Shown: piece after piece, positions 45,664-54,657 of the stretch
Layout of the letters: every line of letters begins with the position of its first letter
Numbering within the stretch: position 1 is the first letter of the stretch
Source: Flavobacterium sp. 123
Lineage (GTDB): Bacteria > Bacteroidota > Bacteroidia > Flavobacteriales > Flavobacteriaceae
Assembly: GCF_003634825.1 (NCBI RefSeq)
Contig: NZ_RBXD01000001.1
Span: 2,006,501 to 2,070,500, forward strand
Direction of reading: 5' to 3'
Length of the DNA stretch: 64,000 nucleotides
Translations under genes and position numbers: made by a program
Notes under the pieces: model-generated
The model's database searches: none
What the model was told of the DNA's origin: nothing
What the model saw: only the letters and a program-made list of their open reading frames with translations

Positions 45664-45703
45664 AAATAAACGAATAAACGAATCAACAAATAAACCTATT
45701 AAC
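45664..45703 (-). repeat. Tandem degenerate 8-mer array
   Basis: Five adjacent 8-mers ending in AAC (for example AAATAAAC, GAATAAAC) lie in the 87-base gap between lptB and the carboxymuconolactone decarboxylase gene. Read on the minus strand each unit starts GTT, like the 7-mer arrays elsewhere in the window. Confidence 0.7.
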
Positions 45704-45705
45704 AA

Positions 45706-46056
45706 TTATTTAGTTTCTTCCTCTAAAGCTTCCCAAAATTCGTAAGCTCTACGCAAATGTGGAACAACGATTGTACCGCCAACTAAAGTGGCAATTCCCA
45801 TCGCTTCCATCATTTCTTCTTTAGTAACACCTTCTTTGTAACTAGTTTCTAGATGATATTTCACGCAGTCATCACATCGTAAAACCGCTGAAGCTACTAA
45901 TCCTAGAAGTTCTTTAGTTTTTACGTCAAGTGCTCCAGCAGCATAAGCGTTAGTATCTAAATTGAAAATTCGCTTTACAATTTTATTGTTGTCTGCTAGT
46001 AATTTTTCGTTCATTTTGGAACGATATTCATTGAATTCTTGAACTATATCAGCCAT
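45706..46056 (-). CDS. Carboxymuconolactone decarboxylase (AhpD-like) family protein
   Basis: A 116-residue all-helical protein with RCDDCVKYHLETSYKEGVT (about 69-87), in which the CxxC plus His are the redox centre of AhpD-like members. Such proteins range from decarboxylases to thiol-disulfide peroxidase partners; the CxxC argues for redox function. Its start overlaps the tatC stop by 8 bases, so it is translated with tatC. Confidence 0.9.
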   Translation of the reverse strand: MADIVQEFNEYRSKMNEKLLADNNKIVKRIFNLDTNAYAAGALDVKTKELLGLVASAVLRCDDCVKYHLETSYKEGVTKEEMMEAMGIATLVGGTIVVPHLRRAYEFWEALEEETK

Positions 46057-46864
46057 TTTCTTTCTTTTGATTACGGACTACAATTTTTGAAATTAAGATA
46101 CTCGCTTCATAAATTAATAACATAGGAATAGCAACAATTGTCTGACTTACCACATCTGGAGGAGTTACAATTGCAGCAACTATAAGAATTATTATCACGG
46201 CATATTTCCAATATTTTCTCAAAAAGACTGGAGTAACCAAGCCTAATTTTGTTAAGAAATAAATGATAATAGGCAATTCAAAAAATAATCCACTAGCAAC
46301 AACACTAGTTTTAACCATCCCGATATAAGAATCAATGCTAAATTGATTTTTTACAACATCACTTACTTTGAATGTAGCAAAGAAGTTAACTGACATTGGA
46401 ACTACCACAAAGTATCCAAAAAGAACTCCTAAAAAGAATAATAATGAGGATACAAATATGAAAAGTTTGGCATGTTTTCTTTCTTTTTCATATAAAGCAG
46501 GGCTGATGAATTTCCATAATTCCCATAGTATGTATGGGAATCCAAGAATAAATCCTGCTAAAATACAGGTCCAAACTAATATATTTACCTGTCCTTCCAT
46601 ATCTGTGTTTTGGATAATAAAAGGCATATCTGTTACACAAATGCTATCAGCAAAACCAAGCGAATGTGATAAATCACAGAAAAAACGGTAGGTTACAAAA
46701 TCAGCGCGAGTAGGGCCAAAAATGATTACATCAAAAATATAATCACTTATAAAAAAAGTAACTGTGGCAAGAATTAATATTGCAATTGTACTTCGAACTA
46801 ATAGCCATCTTAATTCTTCAAGATGGTCTAAAAATGACATTTCGTTTAGGTTTTTCTTGCTCAT
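46049..46864 (-). CDS. tatC: Sec-independent protein translocase TatC
   Basis: TatC is the receptor and core of the twin-arginine export pathway. The 271-residue protein begins with the hallmark MSFLDHLEELRWLLVRS (about 9-25), has six membrane helices, and contains LYEKERKHAKLF and the periplasmic F-DSYIGMV region. ATG overlaps the kdsD stop by one base and the stop overlaps the next gene. Its pairing with lptB and kdsD is common in Flavobacterium, as I recall. Confidence 0.95.
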   Translation of the reverse strand: MSKKNLNEMSFLDHLEELRWLLVRSTIAILILATVTFFISDYIFDVIIFGPTRADFVTYRFFCDLSHSLGFADSICVTDMPFIIQNTDMEGQVNILVWTCILAGFILGFPYILWELWKFISPALYEKERKHAKLFIFVSSLLFFLGVLFGYFVVVPMSVNFFATFKVSDVVKNQFSIDSYIGMVKTSVVASGLFFELPIIIYFLTKLGLVTPVFLRKYWKYAVIIILIVAAIVTPPDVVSQTIVAIPMLLIYEASILISKIVVRNQKKENG

Positions 46865-47829
46865 TATATAATACCTTCTTTAAGAATGTCATGCAAGTGC
46901 AATACGCCTTTATATTCCATGTCATCAACAACCACTAATTGGGTTATTGAATAATCTTCCATAATATTGAATGCATCAACAACCATAGCGTTTGAAGATG
47001 TCATTTTTGGGTTTTTTGTCATAATATCTTTTGCAGTTAAATCAGTAAAGCTGTCTCTGTCATTCAGCATTCTTCTAATATCTCCATCGGTAATAATCCC
47101 GATGACTTTCTTGTTTTCTACTACTGCCGTAACTCCTAATCGTTTTTCGGAAATTTCGAAAATTACTTTTTTGATTGATGCATTTGGATCAACCATAGGT
47201 TTTAAGGAGTTTTCTAACATGTCTTTTACGCGTAGTAATAATTTTTTGCCCAAAGCACCACCTGGATGATATATAGCAAAATCTTCTGCTTTAAAATCAC
47301 GCATTTCCATTAGGCAAATAGCTATTGCATCTCCCATTACCAGTTGAGCAGTTGTGCTATTTGTTGGAGCAAGGTTGTTTGGACAGGCTTCCGCATCTAC
47401 AGTAGTGTTCAAAATAAAGTCAGAACCCTTAGCTAAGAAAGAAGTCATGTTTCCAGTTATTCCTATCAAGGTATTGCCAAAACGTTTCAAAAGAGGAACT
47501 AAAACTTTTATTTCTGGGCTATTCCCGCTTTTTGAAATGCAAATAATCACATCATCATTTTGAATCATTCCTAAATCACCGTGAATAGCTTCAGCTGCAT
47601 GTAGGAATAAAGATGGTGTTCCAGTTGAGTTAAAAGTAGCAACCATTTTCTGAGCAATAATGGCACTTTTTCCTATTCCGGTAACAACTAATCTGCCTTT
47701 TGAGTTATAGATGCTTTGTGTAGCGTTGATGAAATTTTCATCTAAAAAATCAGTTAGTTTAGCTATTGCCTGACTTTCTGATAGAATAGTTTTTTTGGCA
47801 CTAGCCAATATATTTTCTTTAGTTATCAA
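46864..47829 (-). CDS. kdsD: Arabinose-5-phosphate isomerase (KdsD/KpsF)
   Basis: KdsD converts ribulose 5-phosphate to arabinose 5-phosphate, the precursor of Kdo. The protein has an N-terminal SIS domain (RLVVTGIGKSAIIAQKMVAT, CISKSGNSPEI) and two C-terminal CBS repeats from about residue 200. The frame is open to 48009, but the upstream part is not conserved-looking and overlaps recQ. The TTG at 47829 gives 321 residues, the usual length, and lies just inside the promoter at 47884. Confidence 0.92.
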   Translation of the reverse strand: MITKENILASAKKTILSESQAIAKLTDFLDENFINATQSIYNSKGRLVVTGIGKSAIIAQKMVATFNSTGTPSLFLHAAEAIHGDLGMIQNDDVIICISKSGNSPEIKVLVPLLKRFGNTLIGITGNMTSFLAKGSDFILNTTVDAEACPNNLAPTNSTTAQLVMGDAIAICLMEMRDFKAEDFAIYHPGGALGKKLLLRVKDMLENSLKPMVDPNASIKKVIFEISEKRLGVTAVVENKKVIGIITDGDIRRMLNDRDSFTDLTAKDIMTKNPKMTSSNAMVVDAFNIMEDYSITQLVVVDDMEYKGVLHLHDILKEGII

Positions 47830-47845
47830 AACAGAATGGTTAAAA

Positions 47846-47876
47846 TTTGTATGTGTAAAAGAAATTTGTATCTTTA
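47846..47876 (+). promoter_or_regulatory. Possible recQ promoter
   Basis: TTTG at 47846-47849 and TATCTTTA at 47869-47876, 19 bases apart. The final base differs from the TAnnTTTG consensus. Leader about 32 bases. Confidence 0.4.
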
Positions 47877-47883
47877 TGTGATG

Positions 47884-47891
47884 CAAATTTA
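47884..47891 (-). promoter_or_regulatory. -7 box for the kdsD operon
   Basis: TAAATTTG on the minus strand, 55 bases upstream of the kdsD TTG start. It overlaps the recQ leader region, making kdsD and recQ divergent. Confidence 0.55.
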
Positions 47892-47914
47892 TACAAAATA
47901 CCACATAATAAAGA

Positions 47915-50110
47915 ATGAATTCAAACGAAATTGATATACACAAAGAATTAAAGAAGTATTTTGGTTTCAGCCAATTTAAGGGTTTGCAAGAGCAAGTTAT
48001 AAAAAGCATTCTTAATAAACAGAATACTTTTGTTATTATGCCAACAGGAGGTGGAAAATCGCTCTGTTATCAGCTGCCCGCTTTAATTCAAGAAGGAACT
48101 GCTATTGTTGTTTCTCCTTTGATAGCCTTGATGAAAAATCAAGTAGATGCTATTCGAAGTTTGTCTTCGGAAAATGGTATAGCTCATGTATTAAATTCGT
48201 CTCTTACTAAAACCGAAATCGCACAAGTAAAAAAAGATATTACTTCTGGATTGACTAAATTATTATACGTTGCCCCTGAATCTTTAACAAAAGATGAATA
48301 TGTTCAATTTCTTCAATCCGTGCCTATTTCCTTTGTAGCGATAGATGAAGCCCACTGTATCTCAGAATGGGGACATGATTTTAGACCTGAATACCGAAAC
48401 TTAAAACATATTATTAAGCAGTTAGGCGATGTTCCCATTATTGGGCTAACCGCAACCGCAACTCCAAAAGTGCAAGAAGATATTCTGAAAAATTTAGATA
48501 TGTCTGACGCAACTACTTTTAAAGCTTCTTTCAATAGACCTAATTTGTATTATGAAGTACGAACTAAAACTAAGAATATCGAATCAGATATTATTCGTTT
48601 TATAAAACAACATAAAGGCAAATCAGGAATTATATATTGTTTGAGCCGTAAGAAAGTAGAAGCTATTGCCGAAGTTTTACAGGTTAATGGCATTAGTGCT
48701 GTTCCATATCATGCCGGTTTAGATGCAAAAACACGTGCAAAACATCAAGATATGTTTCTTATGGAAGATGTTGATGTGGTAGTAGCAACAATTGCTTTTG
48801 GAATGGGTATTGATAAACCGGATGTTCGCTTTGTTATACACCATGATATTCCTAAATCATTAGAAAGTTATTATCAAGAAACGGGTCGTGCCGGTCGAGA
48901 TGGAGGTGAAGGACATTGTCTGGCGTACTATTCATATAAAGATGTTGAAAAATTAGAAAAATTTATGTCAGGGAAGCCAGTTGCTGAACAAGAAATTGGT
49001 TTTGCTTTGTTACAAGAAGTTGTAGCTTATGCTGAAACTTCAATGTCTAGGCGAAAATTTTTACTGCATTATTTCGGAGAAGAATTTGATAGTGAAACTG
49101 GAGAAGGTGCTGATATGGATGATAATGTTCGTAATCCAAAAACCAAAGTGGAAGCCAAAGATCAAGTGGTTCAACTTTTGGAAGTTGTTAGGGATACGAA
49201 ACATTTATATAAATCAAAAGAAGTTGTCTTTACGCTAATTGGTAGAGTCAATGCAGTTATAAAAGCACATAGAACTGATTCTCAATCCTTTTTTGGATGC
49301 GGTTCAGATCATGATGAAAAATATTGGATGGCATTACTCCGCCAAGTATTAGTTGCTGGATTTTTGACAAAAGATATTGAAACCTATGGAATTGTAAAAA
49401 TCACGAAAAAAGGATTGGATTTTATCAAAAAACCAAGTTCTTTTATGATGTCTGAAGATCATGAATATAATGAATCAGAAGATGAAGCTATAGTAACCGC
49501 ATCAAAATCATCAGGAACTGCCGATGAGGTTTTGATGGGAATGTTACGTGAATTGCGTAAAAAAGTAGCTAAAAAATTAGGGGTTCCTCCATTTGTTGTT
49601 TTTCAGGATCCGTCACTTGAGGATATGGCTTTGAAATATCCTATTTCTCAAGAGGAATTGATTAATATACATGGTGTTGGCGAAGGAAAGGCAAAAAAAT
49701 ATGGTACTGAATTTGTCGCGCTTATTAGTCGTTATGTCGAAGATAATGACATCATTCGCCCAGATGATTTAGTTGTGAAATCTACGGGGGTAAATTCCGC
49801 TAATAAATTATATATTATTCAAAATATTGATAGAAAATTGTCCTTGGATGATATTGCTTCCGCAAAAGGAATGAAGATGGATGATTTGATTAAGGAAATG
49901 GAACAAATTGTTTATTCGGGAACAAAATTAAACATCAAATATTGGATAGATGAACTTTTAGATGATGACCAACAGGAAGAAATTCATGATTATTTTATGG
50001 AATCTGAATCGGATAAAATTGAAGATGCGCTCAAGGAGTTTGATGGGGAATATGATATTGATGAATTGCGCTTGATGCGAATAAAATTTATTAGTGAAGT
50101 AGCAAATTAA
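47915..50110 (+). CDS. recQ: ATP-dependent DNA helicase RecQ
   Basis: A 731-residue superfamily 2 helicase that unwinds DNA 3' to 5' in recombination and repair. Walker A MPTGGGKSLCYQ (42-53), IDEAHCISEWGHDFRPEY (about 142-159), TATATP, and the QETGRAGRDG motif VI (about 325-334) are present, then RQC. An HRDC domain follows at about 535-612 (EVLMGMLRELRKKVAKKLGV). The tail of about 110 residues with an acidic DDDQQEE stretch is longer than in E. coli RecQ. A strong terminator follows. Confidence 0.96.
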   Translation: MNSNEIDIHKELKKYFGFSQFKGLQEQVIKSILNKQNTFVIMPTGGGKSLCYQLPALIQEGTAIVVSPLIALMKNQVDAIRSLSSENGIAHVLNSSLTKTEIAQVKKDITSGLTKLLYVAPESLTKDEYVQFLQSVPISFVAIDEAHCISEWGHDFRPEYRNLKHIIKQLGDVPIIGLTATATPKVQEDILKNLDMSDATTFKASFNRPNLYYEVRTKTKNIESDIIRFIKQHKGKSGIIYCLSRKKVEAIAEVLQVNGISAVPYHAGLDAKTRAKHQDMFLMEDVDVVVATIAFGMGIDKPDVRFVIHHDIPKSLESYYQETGRAGRDGGEGHCLAYYSYKDVEKLEKFMSGKPVAEQEIGFALLQEVVAYAETSMSRRKFLLHYFGEEFDSETGEGADMDDNVRNPKTKVEAKDQVVQLLEVVRDTKHLYKSKEVVFTLIGRVNAVIKAHRTDSQSFFGCGSDHDEKYWMALLRQVLVAGFLTKDIETYGIVKITKKGLDFIKKPSSFMMSEDHEYNESEDEAIVTASKSSGTADEVLMGMLRELRKKVAKKLGVPPFVVFQDPSLEDMALKYPISQEELINIHGVGEGKAKKYGTEFVALISRYVEDNDIIRPDDLVVKSTGVNSANKLYIIQNIDRKLSLDDIASAKGMKMDDLIKEMEQIVYSGTKLNIKYWIDELLDDDQQEEIHDYFMESESDKIEDALKEFDGEYDIDELRLMRIKFISEVAN

Positions 50111-50143
50111 GACTGTTTTAAAATCTAGAAACAATTAAATAAG

Positions 50144-50182
50144 AAGGTTTAAAAGTGATTTATGTGCTTTTAAACCTTTTTT
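50144..50182 (+). terminator. Intrinsic terminator after recQ
   Basis: Perfect 12-bp stem (50144-50155 with 50167-50178), 11-base loop and a following T-run. It may work in both directions, since the leftward gene at 50181 ends here. Confidence 0.85.
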
Positions 50183-50420
50183 ATGATTCAAATAATTCAC
50201 CACGATGCGGTTTTAAAGCATCTCGTACGGCAATCATATTTTCATCCGCTACAACCATAAAAGCTATTGCCTGCATTTCTCCTTGTATTTCAAAACCGGT
50301 AATGTTCAAAGGTAATTTTTCAATAGCAATATATTCTTTTAGATGGATTTCATGATGTTCTGCAGTTTTTGCGGCAGCTGGTCCTCTAAAATCCCATATT
50401 AGTTTTATTTTTCTAGACAT
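50181..50420 (-). CDS. Conserved hypothetical protein, 79 aa
   Basis: I do not recognise a family for this 79-residue protein. It starts MSRKIKLIWDFRGPAAAKTA, has an even number of short alternating strands (KLPLNITGFEIQGEMQAIAF, MVVADENMIAVRDAL) and contains several His (AEHHEIH), so a small alpha/beta fold is likely. It is a single gene, convergent with recQ and sharing its terminator. No signal peptide or membrane segment. Confidence 0.75.
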   Translation of the reverse strand: MSRKIKLIWDFRGPAAAKTAEHHEIHLKEYIAIEKLPLNITGFEIQGEMQAIAFMVVADENMIAVRDALKPHRGELFES

Positions 50421-50534
50421 TTTTTTAGCTTTTCAATTTAAAGGACAAAGGTACAAAGTCTAATTAGAAAACAGGTTCTTTGAAAAAATCAAAATCGATT
50501 TTATGTTGTGTAACTAATTCCGCTTCAAAAATGT

Positions 50535-50542
50535 TATTTTTG
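50535..50542 (+). promoter_or_regulatory. -7 box for the FAD oxidoreductase gene
   Basis: TATTTTTG matches TAnnTTTG; a TTG at 50506-50508 is 26 bases upstream, longer than the usual spacing. Confidence 0.5.
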
Positions 50543-50601
50543 CATCATGATTTTGTTTTTTGAATTAACGATTGACTAAATCTGCCTATAAAAATCATAC
50601 A

Positions 50602-52167
50602 ATGCCAAAAGAACTCCTATTACAAGTTACTCCTGAAATAGCTGCAAATGAGCAATTATTAAAGGAATATTTATCCAAACAAATCAAAGTCAGCACGAAA
50701 GAAATTCAACATGTTTCTGTCTTGAAACGTTCTATTGATGCGCGTCAAAAAGCGATTAAAATCAATTTGAAAGTGATGATTTATTTGGTAGGAGAAAAAG
50801 TTCAGGAGCATGAAATTCAACTTCCACATTATAAAAATGTGTCGTCTGCCCAAGAAGTACTAGTTATTGGTGCTGGACCAGCGGGACTTTTTGCAGCTTT
50901 GCAATTAATTGAATTGGGATTGAAACCCATAGTTTTGGAGCGTGGAAAAGATGTTCGTGGACGTCGACGTGATTTGAAAGCTATTAATGTTGATCATATT
51001 GTCAATGAAGATTCTAATTACTGTTTTGGTGAAGGAGGAGCAGGGACTTATTCAGATGGGAAGTTATATACTCGATCAAAAAAGCGTGGTGATGTAACTA
51101 GAATTTTAGAACTTTTGGTGGCTTATGGTGCCTCTTCAGATATTTTGGTAGATGCACATCCACACATTGGAACTAATAAATTACCCCAAATTATTCAAGA
51201 TATTAGAGAGAAAATAATTGAATGTGGTGGTCAGGTTTTGTTTGAAAAAAGGGTAACCGATATTTTGATAAAAAATAATGAAGTACAAGGTATTGTAACT
51301 CAAAGTGGGGACAGAATTCTGGCTAACAAGCTTATTTTAGCTACAGGACATTCTGCTCGTGACATTTTTGAATTATTAGATAGAAAAAAAGTTTTTATAG
51401 AACCTAAGCCTTTTGCTTTGGGAGTTAGAGCTGAACATCCACAATCGTTGATTGATAGTATTCAATACAGTTGTGACTATCGAGGCGATTATTTGCCACC
51501 AGCTCCATATTCGATTGTAAAACAAGTAGGAGGACGAGGAATGTATTCTTTTTGTATGTGTCCTGGAGGTGTTATTGCTCCATGTGCTACTAGTCCCGGA
51601 GAAGTGGTAACTAATGGTTGGTCGCCTTCAAAAAGAGATCAAGCTACGGCTAATTCTGGAATTGTAGTGGAATTAAAACTGGAAGATTTCAAACCTTTTG
51701 CTAAATACGGAGCTTTGGCCGGAATGGAGTTTCAAAGAAGTATAGAGCAAAAATCTTGGCATTTAGCCGGAGAATCTCAAAAAGTACCGGCACAGCGAAT
51801 GGTTGATTTTACACAAAATAAAGTGTCTTCCGAAATTCCAAAAACTTCCTATGTTCCTGGCACTACATCTGTGGAAATGGGGCAAGTTTTTCCGGGTTTT
51901 TTAACTCAAATATTACGAGAAGGTTTTTCTGAATTTGGTAAATCAATGAAGGGATATTTGATAAATGAGGCGGTCCTTCATGCACCAGAAAGTAGAACTT
52001 CATCCCCTGTAAGAATTCCAAGAGATAGCGAAACTTTAGAACACCTACAAATAAAAGGATTGTATCCTTGTGGTGAAGGAGCCGGTTATGCTGGTGGAAT
52101 TATTTCTGCGGCAATTGATGGCGAAAAATGTGCTTTGAAAATTTCAGAAAGTTTACATCATTTATAG
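50602..52167 (+). CDS. NAD(P)/FAD-dependent oxidoreductase
   Basis: A 521-residue flavoprotein. An N-terminal segment of about 85 residues precedes the FAD-binding GAGPAGLFAALQLIELGLKP, ERGKDVRGRRRD and FGEGGAGTYSDGKLYTRS. LATGHSARDIFELL is the second dinucleotide motif, and the C terminus PCGEGAGYAGGIISAAIDG closes the FAD site. Proteins of this form are widespread in bacteria but their substrate is not known to me. The frame opens at TTG 50572; ATG 50602 is the better start. It converges on the GH130 gene with a 1-base gap. Confidence 0.88.
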   Translation: MPKELLLQVTPEIAANEQLLKEYLSKQIKVSTKEIQHVSVLKRSIDARQKAIKINLKVMIYLVGEKVQEHEIQLPHYKNVSSAQEVLVIGAGPAGLFAALQLIELGLKPIVLERGKDVRGRRRDLKAINVDHIVNEDSNYCFGEGGAGTYSDGKLYTRSKKRGDVTRILELLVAYGASSDILVDAHPHIGTNKLPQIIQDIREKIIECGGQVLFEKRVTDILIKNNEVQGIVTQSGDRILANKLILATGHSARDIFELLDRKKVFIEPKPFALGVRAEHPQSLIDSIQYSCDYRGDYLPPAPYSIVKQVGGRGMYSFCMCPGGVIAPCATSPGEVVTNGWSPSKRDQATANSGIVVELKLEDFKPFAKYGALAGMEFQRSIEQKSWHLAGESQKVPAQRMVDFTQNKVSSEIPKTSYVPGTTSVEMGQVFPGFLTQILREGFSEFGKSMKGYLINEAVLHAPESRTSSPVRIPRDSETLEHLQIKGLYPCGEGAGYAGGIISAAIDGEKCALKISESLHHL

Positions 52168-52168
52168 A

Positions 52169-53245
52169 CTATTGCTTTCTTACTGCTACTGCAATTTTTG
52201 AATCAGCTGTTCCGTAATATAAAAACCATTTATTTTTAAAGAAAACCAACCCTTCTACAAAACAAACTTCATTTACCTCGCCCATTTTTTCATACGGTTT
52301 GTCTGGATAGATAAAGTGATTTTGGGTACGATCAATTAATTTATAAGGTTGGTCTTTGTTAAATAAGGCTTGGCCAGCGGCATAAGTAAATTTAGGTAAT
52401 TTAGTATCATTGTAGTTGGTAGCATTACTTCCATTATAAATCAAAACAATTCCTTCTTTTTGTAAAAGTGCAAAAGGGCCAGGTTCTACTAATCTACTAT
52501 CAAAATATCCCATTCTTGGATGAAGAACGGTAATTATTTTTTGGCTTTCTTCATTGATTGCTGCTTGCCAATGAATTAAATCTTCTGAATATGCCATAAA
52601 TAAATCGGTATCACCAAAATACATCCAATATTTGTTATTAATTTTTGTGGCAATAATTTTATTTCCTTTTCTTTCTCCTACAATAGCTCCTGATTTTGCC
52701 CAAAGATCTTTGTATTTTTCATCTTTTAGAACTAATCCTTGTTTTGTCCAATGTTTCAAATCTTTGGAAGTAGCAAAACAAAGGCGTGCAATTTTTCCAT
52801 CATACGAAGTGTAGGTCATAATATAAGTTCCGTCAGGAGATTCAATGACTCTAGGATCTTCTACTCCTCCTTTCCATTCATACGAATTCATAGCGTCATT
52901 ATCAGGAAAAAATATAGGTTCTGCCTCTTTTTTAAAATGTAAACCGTCATTGCTGACAGCTAATCCTAAGCGGGATGTCATTTGGTTGTCTTGAGCTCGG
53001 TAAATTAAATAGACTTTACCATCTTTTACAATAGCAGATGGGTTTAGTACATTTCGCTCTTCCCATTGCACTTCTTTTTTGCTAACAGGACATAAAAATG
53101 TTTGTTTTTTATCTGGTGATAATATGGGATTAATACTGTCAACTTTTACAAAATTCAGAAGCGCCCATGAAGGTTTTGATTCCTGAGCTTTAATAAAATT
53201 GAAATTTAGTACAAAAAGGAATAAAGCAAAGCGAATGAGTTTCAT
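52169..53245 (-). CDS. Exported GH130/GH43-like five-bladed propeller protein
   Basis: A 358-residue protein with a signal peptide (LIRFALFLFVLNFNFIKAQ) and repeated propeller blades: NPSAIVKDGKVYLIYRAQDN, GVEDPRVIESPDGTYIMTYT, KDLKHWTKQG, YFDSRLVEPGPFAL. The E-DPR and Asp-containing motifs resemble GH130 mannoside phosphorylases and hydrolases. An exported form would be a hydrolase, since phosphorolysis outside the cell is of little use. No sus genes are beside it. Substrate unknown. Confidence 0.82.
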   Translation of the reverse strand: MKLIRFALFLFVLNFNFIKAQESKPSWALLNFVKVDSINPILSPDKKQTFLCPVSKKEVQWEERNVLNPSAIVKDGKVYLIYRAQDNQMTSRLGLAVSNDGLHFKKEAEPIFFPDNDAMNSYEWKGGVEDPRVIESPDGTYIMTYTSYDGKIARLCFATSKDLKHWTKQGLVLKDEKYKDLWAKSGAIVGERKGNKIIATKINNKYWMYFGDTDLFMAYSEDLIHWQAAINEESQKIITVLHPRMGYFDSRLVEPGPFALLQKEGIVLIYNGSNATNYNDTKLPKFTYAAGQALFNKDQPYKLIDRTQNHFIYPDKPYEKMGEVNEVCFVEGLVFFKNKWFLYYGTADSKIAVAVRKQ

Positions 53246-53287
53246 CTGGAATTTATTTATTGAAATTAATATAGAGTAAATATAGTA

Positions 53288-53911
53288 TTATTCTCTTTTT
53301 AAACGGCTTTTAAATAGTTTCTCAAATTTTTTTATTTTTGGTTGAATTACCATTTCGCAATAAGGTTGGTTTTTATTGTTTTCATAATAATTTTGATGAT
53401 AAGTTTCCGCTTTGTAGAATTGTGTTAGTGGTTCTAATGTTGTGACAATAGGGCTGTTGTATATTTTTGCTTTGTTTAAAGCATTTATAATGTTTTGAGC
53501 TGCTTTCTTTTGTTCTTCATTTTTATAAAAAATAGCGGAACGATATTGAGTTCCTTCATCTGCGCCCTGACGGTTTAGAGTTGTTGGGTCGTGAACGGTA
53601 AAAAATACTTTGAAAATTTCATCTAGATTAGTTACCGTTTTGTCATAGGTAATTTGAACGGATTCAGCATATCCTGTTCTTCCAGTAGAAACGGCTTCGT
53701 AAGTGGGATTTGGAATTTTACCACCTGCATAACCTGATATTGCTGATTTCACCCCTATTAAATTTTCGTAAACAGCTTCTACACACCAATAACAGCCTCC
53801 TGCAAGTGTAATTGTTTCGAGCTTCGATTTTTTATCGTTTTTTGTGTTACTGCTGTTCTGTCCAAAAACGCTAAGGGATAACAACAGGCAAATGGCTAAT
53901 AAAGTTTTCAT
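53288..53911 (-). CDS. msrA: Peptide-methionine (S)-S-oxide reductase, exported
   Basis: MsrA repairs the S form of methionine sulfoxide. From ATG 53911 it has 207 residues: a signal peptide (MKTLLAICLLLSLSVFGQ), then the active-site LAGGCYWCVEAVYENLIGV with Cys40 (and Cys43), SGYAGG, and VFFTVHDPTTLNRQGADEGT. An upstream in-frame ATG adds 11 residues but overlaps msrB. It follows msrB after one base. Export implies repair of periplasmic or surface proteins. Confidence 0.93.
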   Translation of the reverse strand: MKTLLAICLLLSLSVFGQNSSNTKNDKKSKLETITLAGGCYWCVEAVYENLIGVKSAISGYAGGKIPNPTYEAVSTGRTGYAESVQITYDKTVTNLDEIFKVFFTVHDPTTLNRQGADEGTQYRSAIFYKNEEQKKAAQNIINALNKAKIYNSPIVTTLEPLTQFYKAETYHQNYYENNKNQPYCEMVIQPKIKKFEKLFKSRLKRE

Positions 53912-53912
53912 G

Positions 53913-54461
53913 TTATTTAGTGTCAGGGATAAAGTCAAGCGCAATTGAATTCATGCAGTATCTTTTGCCAGTTGGTGCGGGTCCGTCATCAAATAAATGT
54001 CCTAAATGTCCGTTACATCTGCCGCAAAGTGCTTCAATTCGTTCCATTCCTAGCGAATAATCGTTTTTATAAATCACACTATTTTTATTGTCTTGTTCAA
54101 AAAAACTAGGCCAACCGCAACTACTCGCAAATTTAGCTCCAGAACGGAATAGTTTATTTCCACAGGCTGCGCAATAGTATGTTCCTTTTTCGTCTGTGTT
54201 CCAATATTTTCCTGTAAAAGGTCTTTCGGTGTCAGCATGTCGTGTTACTTCATAAACATCTTCGGGTAATACTTTTTTCCATTCGGCATCAGTTAAATGG
54301 AGTTTGGTAGTATCAGTATTAGAATAATAAGGATTTCCAGGTTTACTTATAGTATTTTTCATAATAGGAATGTTTTGCATGCTAGTAGTTTGTCCACAAC
54401 TTGTAAAAATGAATACTGATAGTAGAAATATAATACTCAGAAATTGCTTTTTTGTTTTCAT
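53913..54461 (-). CDS. msrB: Peptide-methionine (R)-S-oxide reductase, lipoprotein
   Basis: MsrB repairs the R form of methionine sulfoxide. The 182-residue protein has a lipobox (FIFTSCGQ, Cys22) and an MsrB domain with zinc-binding CAACG and CGRCNGH pairs. It also has FASSCGWPSFF and the catalytic Cys169 in KRYCMNS. It would be tethered to the membrane outside the cytoplasm and is translated with exported msrA, so together they cover both diastereomers. Confidence 0.93.
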   Translation of the reverse strand: MKTKKQFLSIIFLLSVFIFTSCGQTTSMQNIPIMKNTISKPGNPYYSNTDTTKLHLTDAEWKKVLPEDVYEVTRHADTERPFTGKYWNTDEKGTYYCAACGNKLFRSGAKFASSCGWPSFFEQDNKNSVIYKNDYSLGMERIEALCGRCNGHLGHLFDDGPAPTGKRYCMNSIALDFIPDTK

Positions 54462-54632
54462 GGTTTCGTTATTTGAATTTTAAAAACATGTTTTAAAAAT
54501 AATATTCTCAGGCTTGTTTAAGCTAAATTATAAGGTTAATTACCAAAACATAAAATTATAACATTCGCTTATTCAACACTCGTTAAACTTTTCACAAATT
54601 CAAAAATGCTATTTATACCATTTCTTTTTTCG

Positions 54633-54640
54633 TATTTTTG
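54633..54640 (+). promoter_or_regulatory. -7 box for the idi operon
   Basis: TATTTTTG, 18 bases before the idi ATG, giving a leader of about 11 bases. Confidence 0.5.
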
Positions 54641-54657
54641 ACGTGTAATAAAGGAAT

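Noticed and set aside
46864..48009. Long 381-residue form of kdsD
   Set aside because: The extra N terminus overlaps the recQ start and both promoters, and lacks family similarity; the TTG at 47829 gives the usual length.
53912..53944. Upstream in-frame start for msrA
   Set aside because: It would add 11 residues overlapping msrB and place them before the signal peptide; ATG 53911 fits better.
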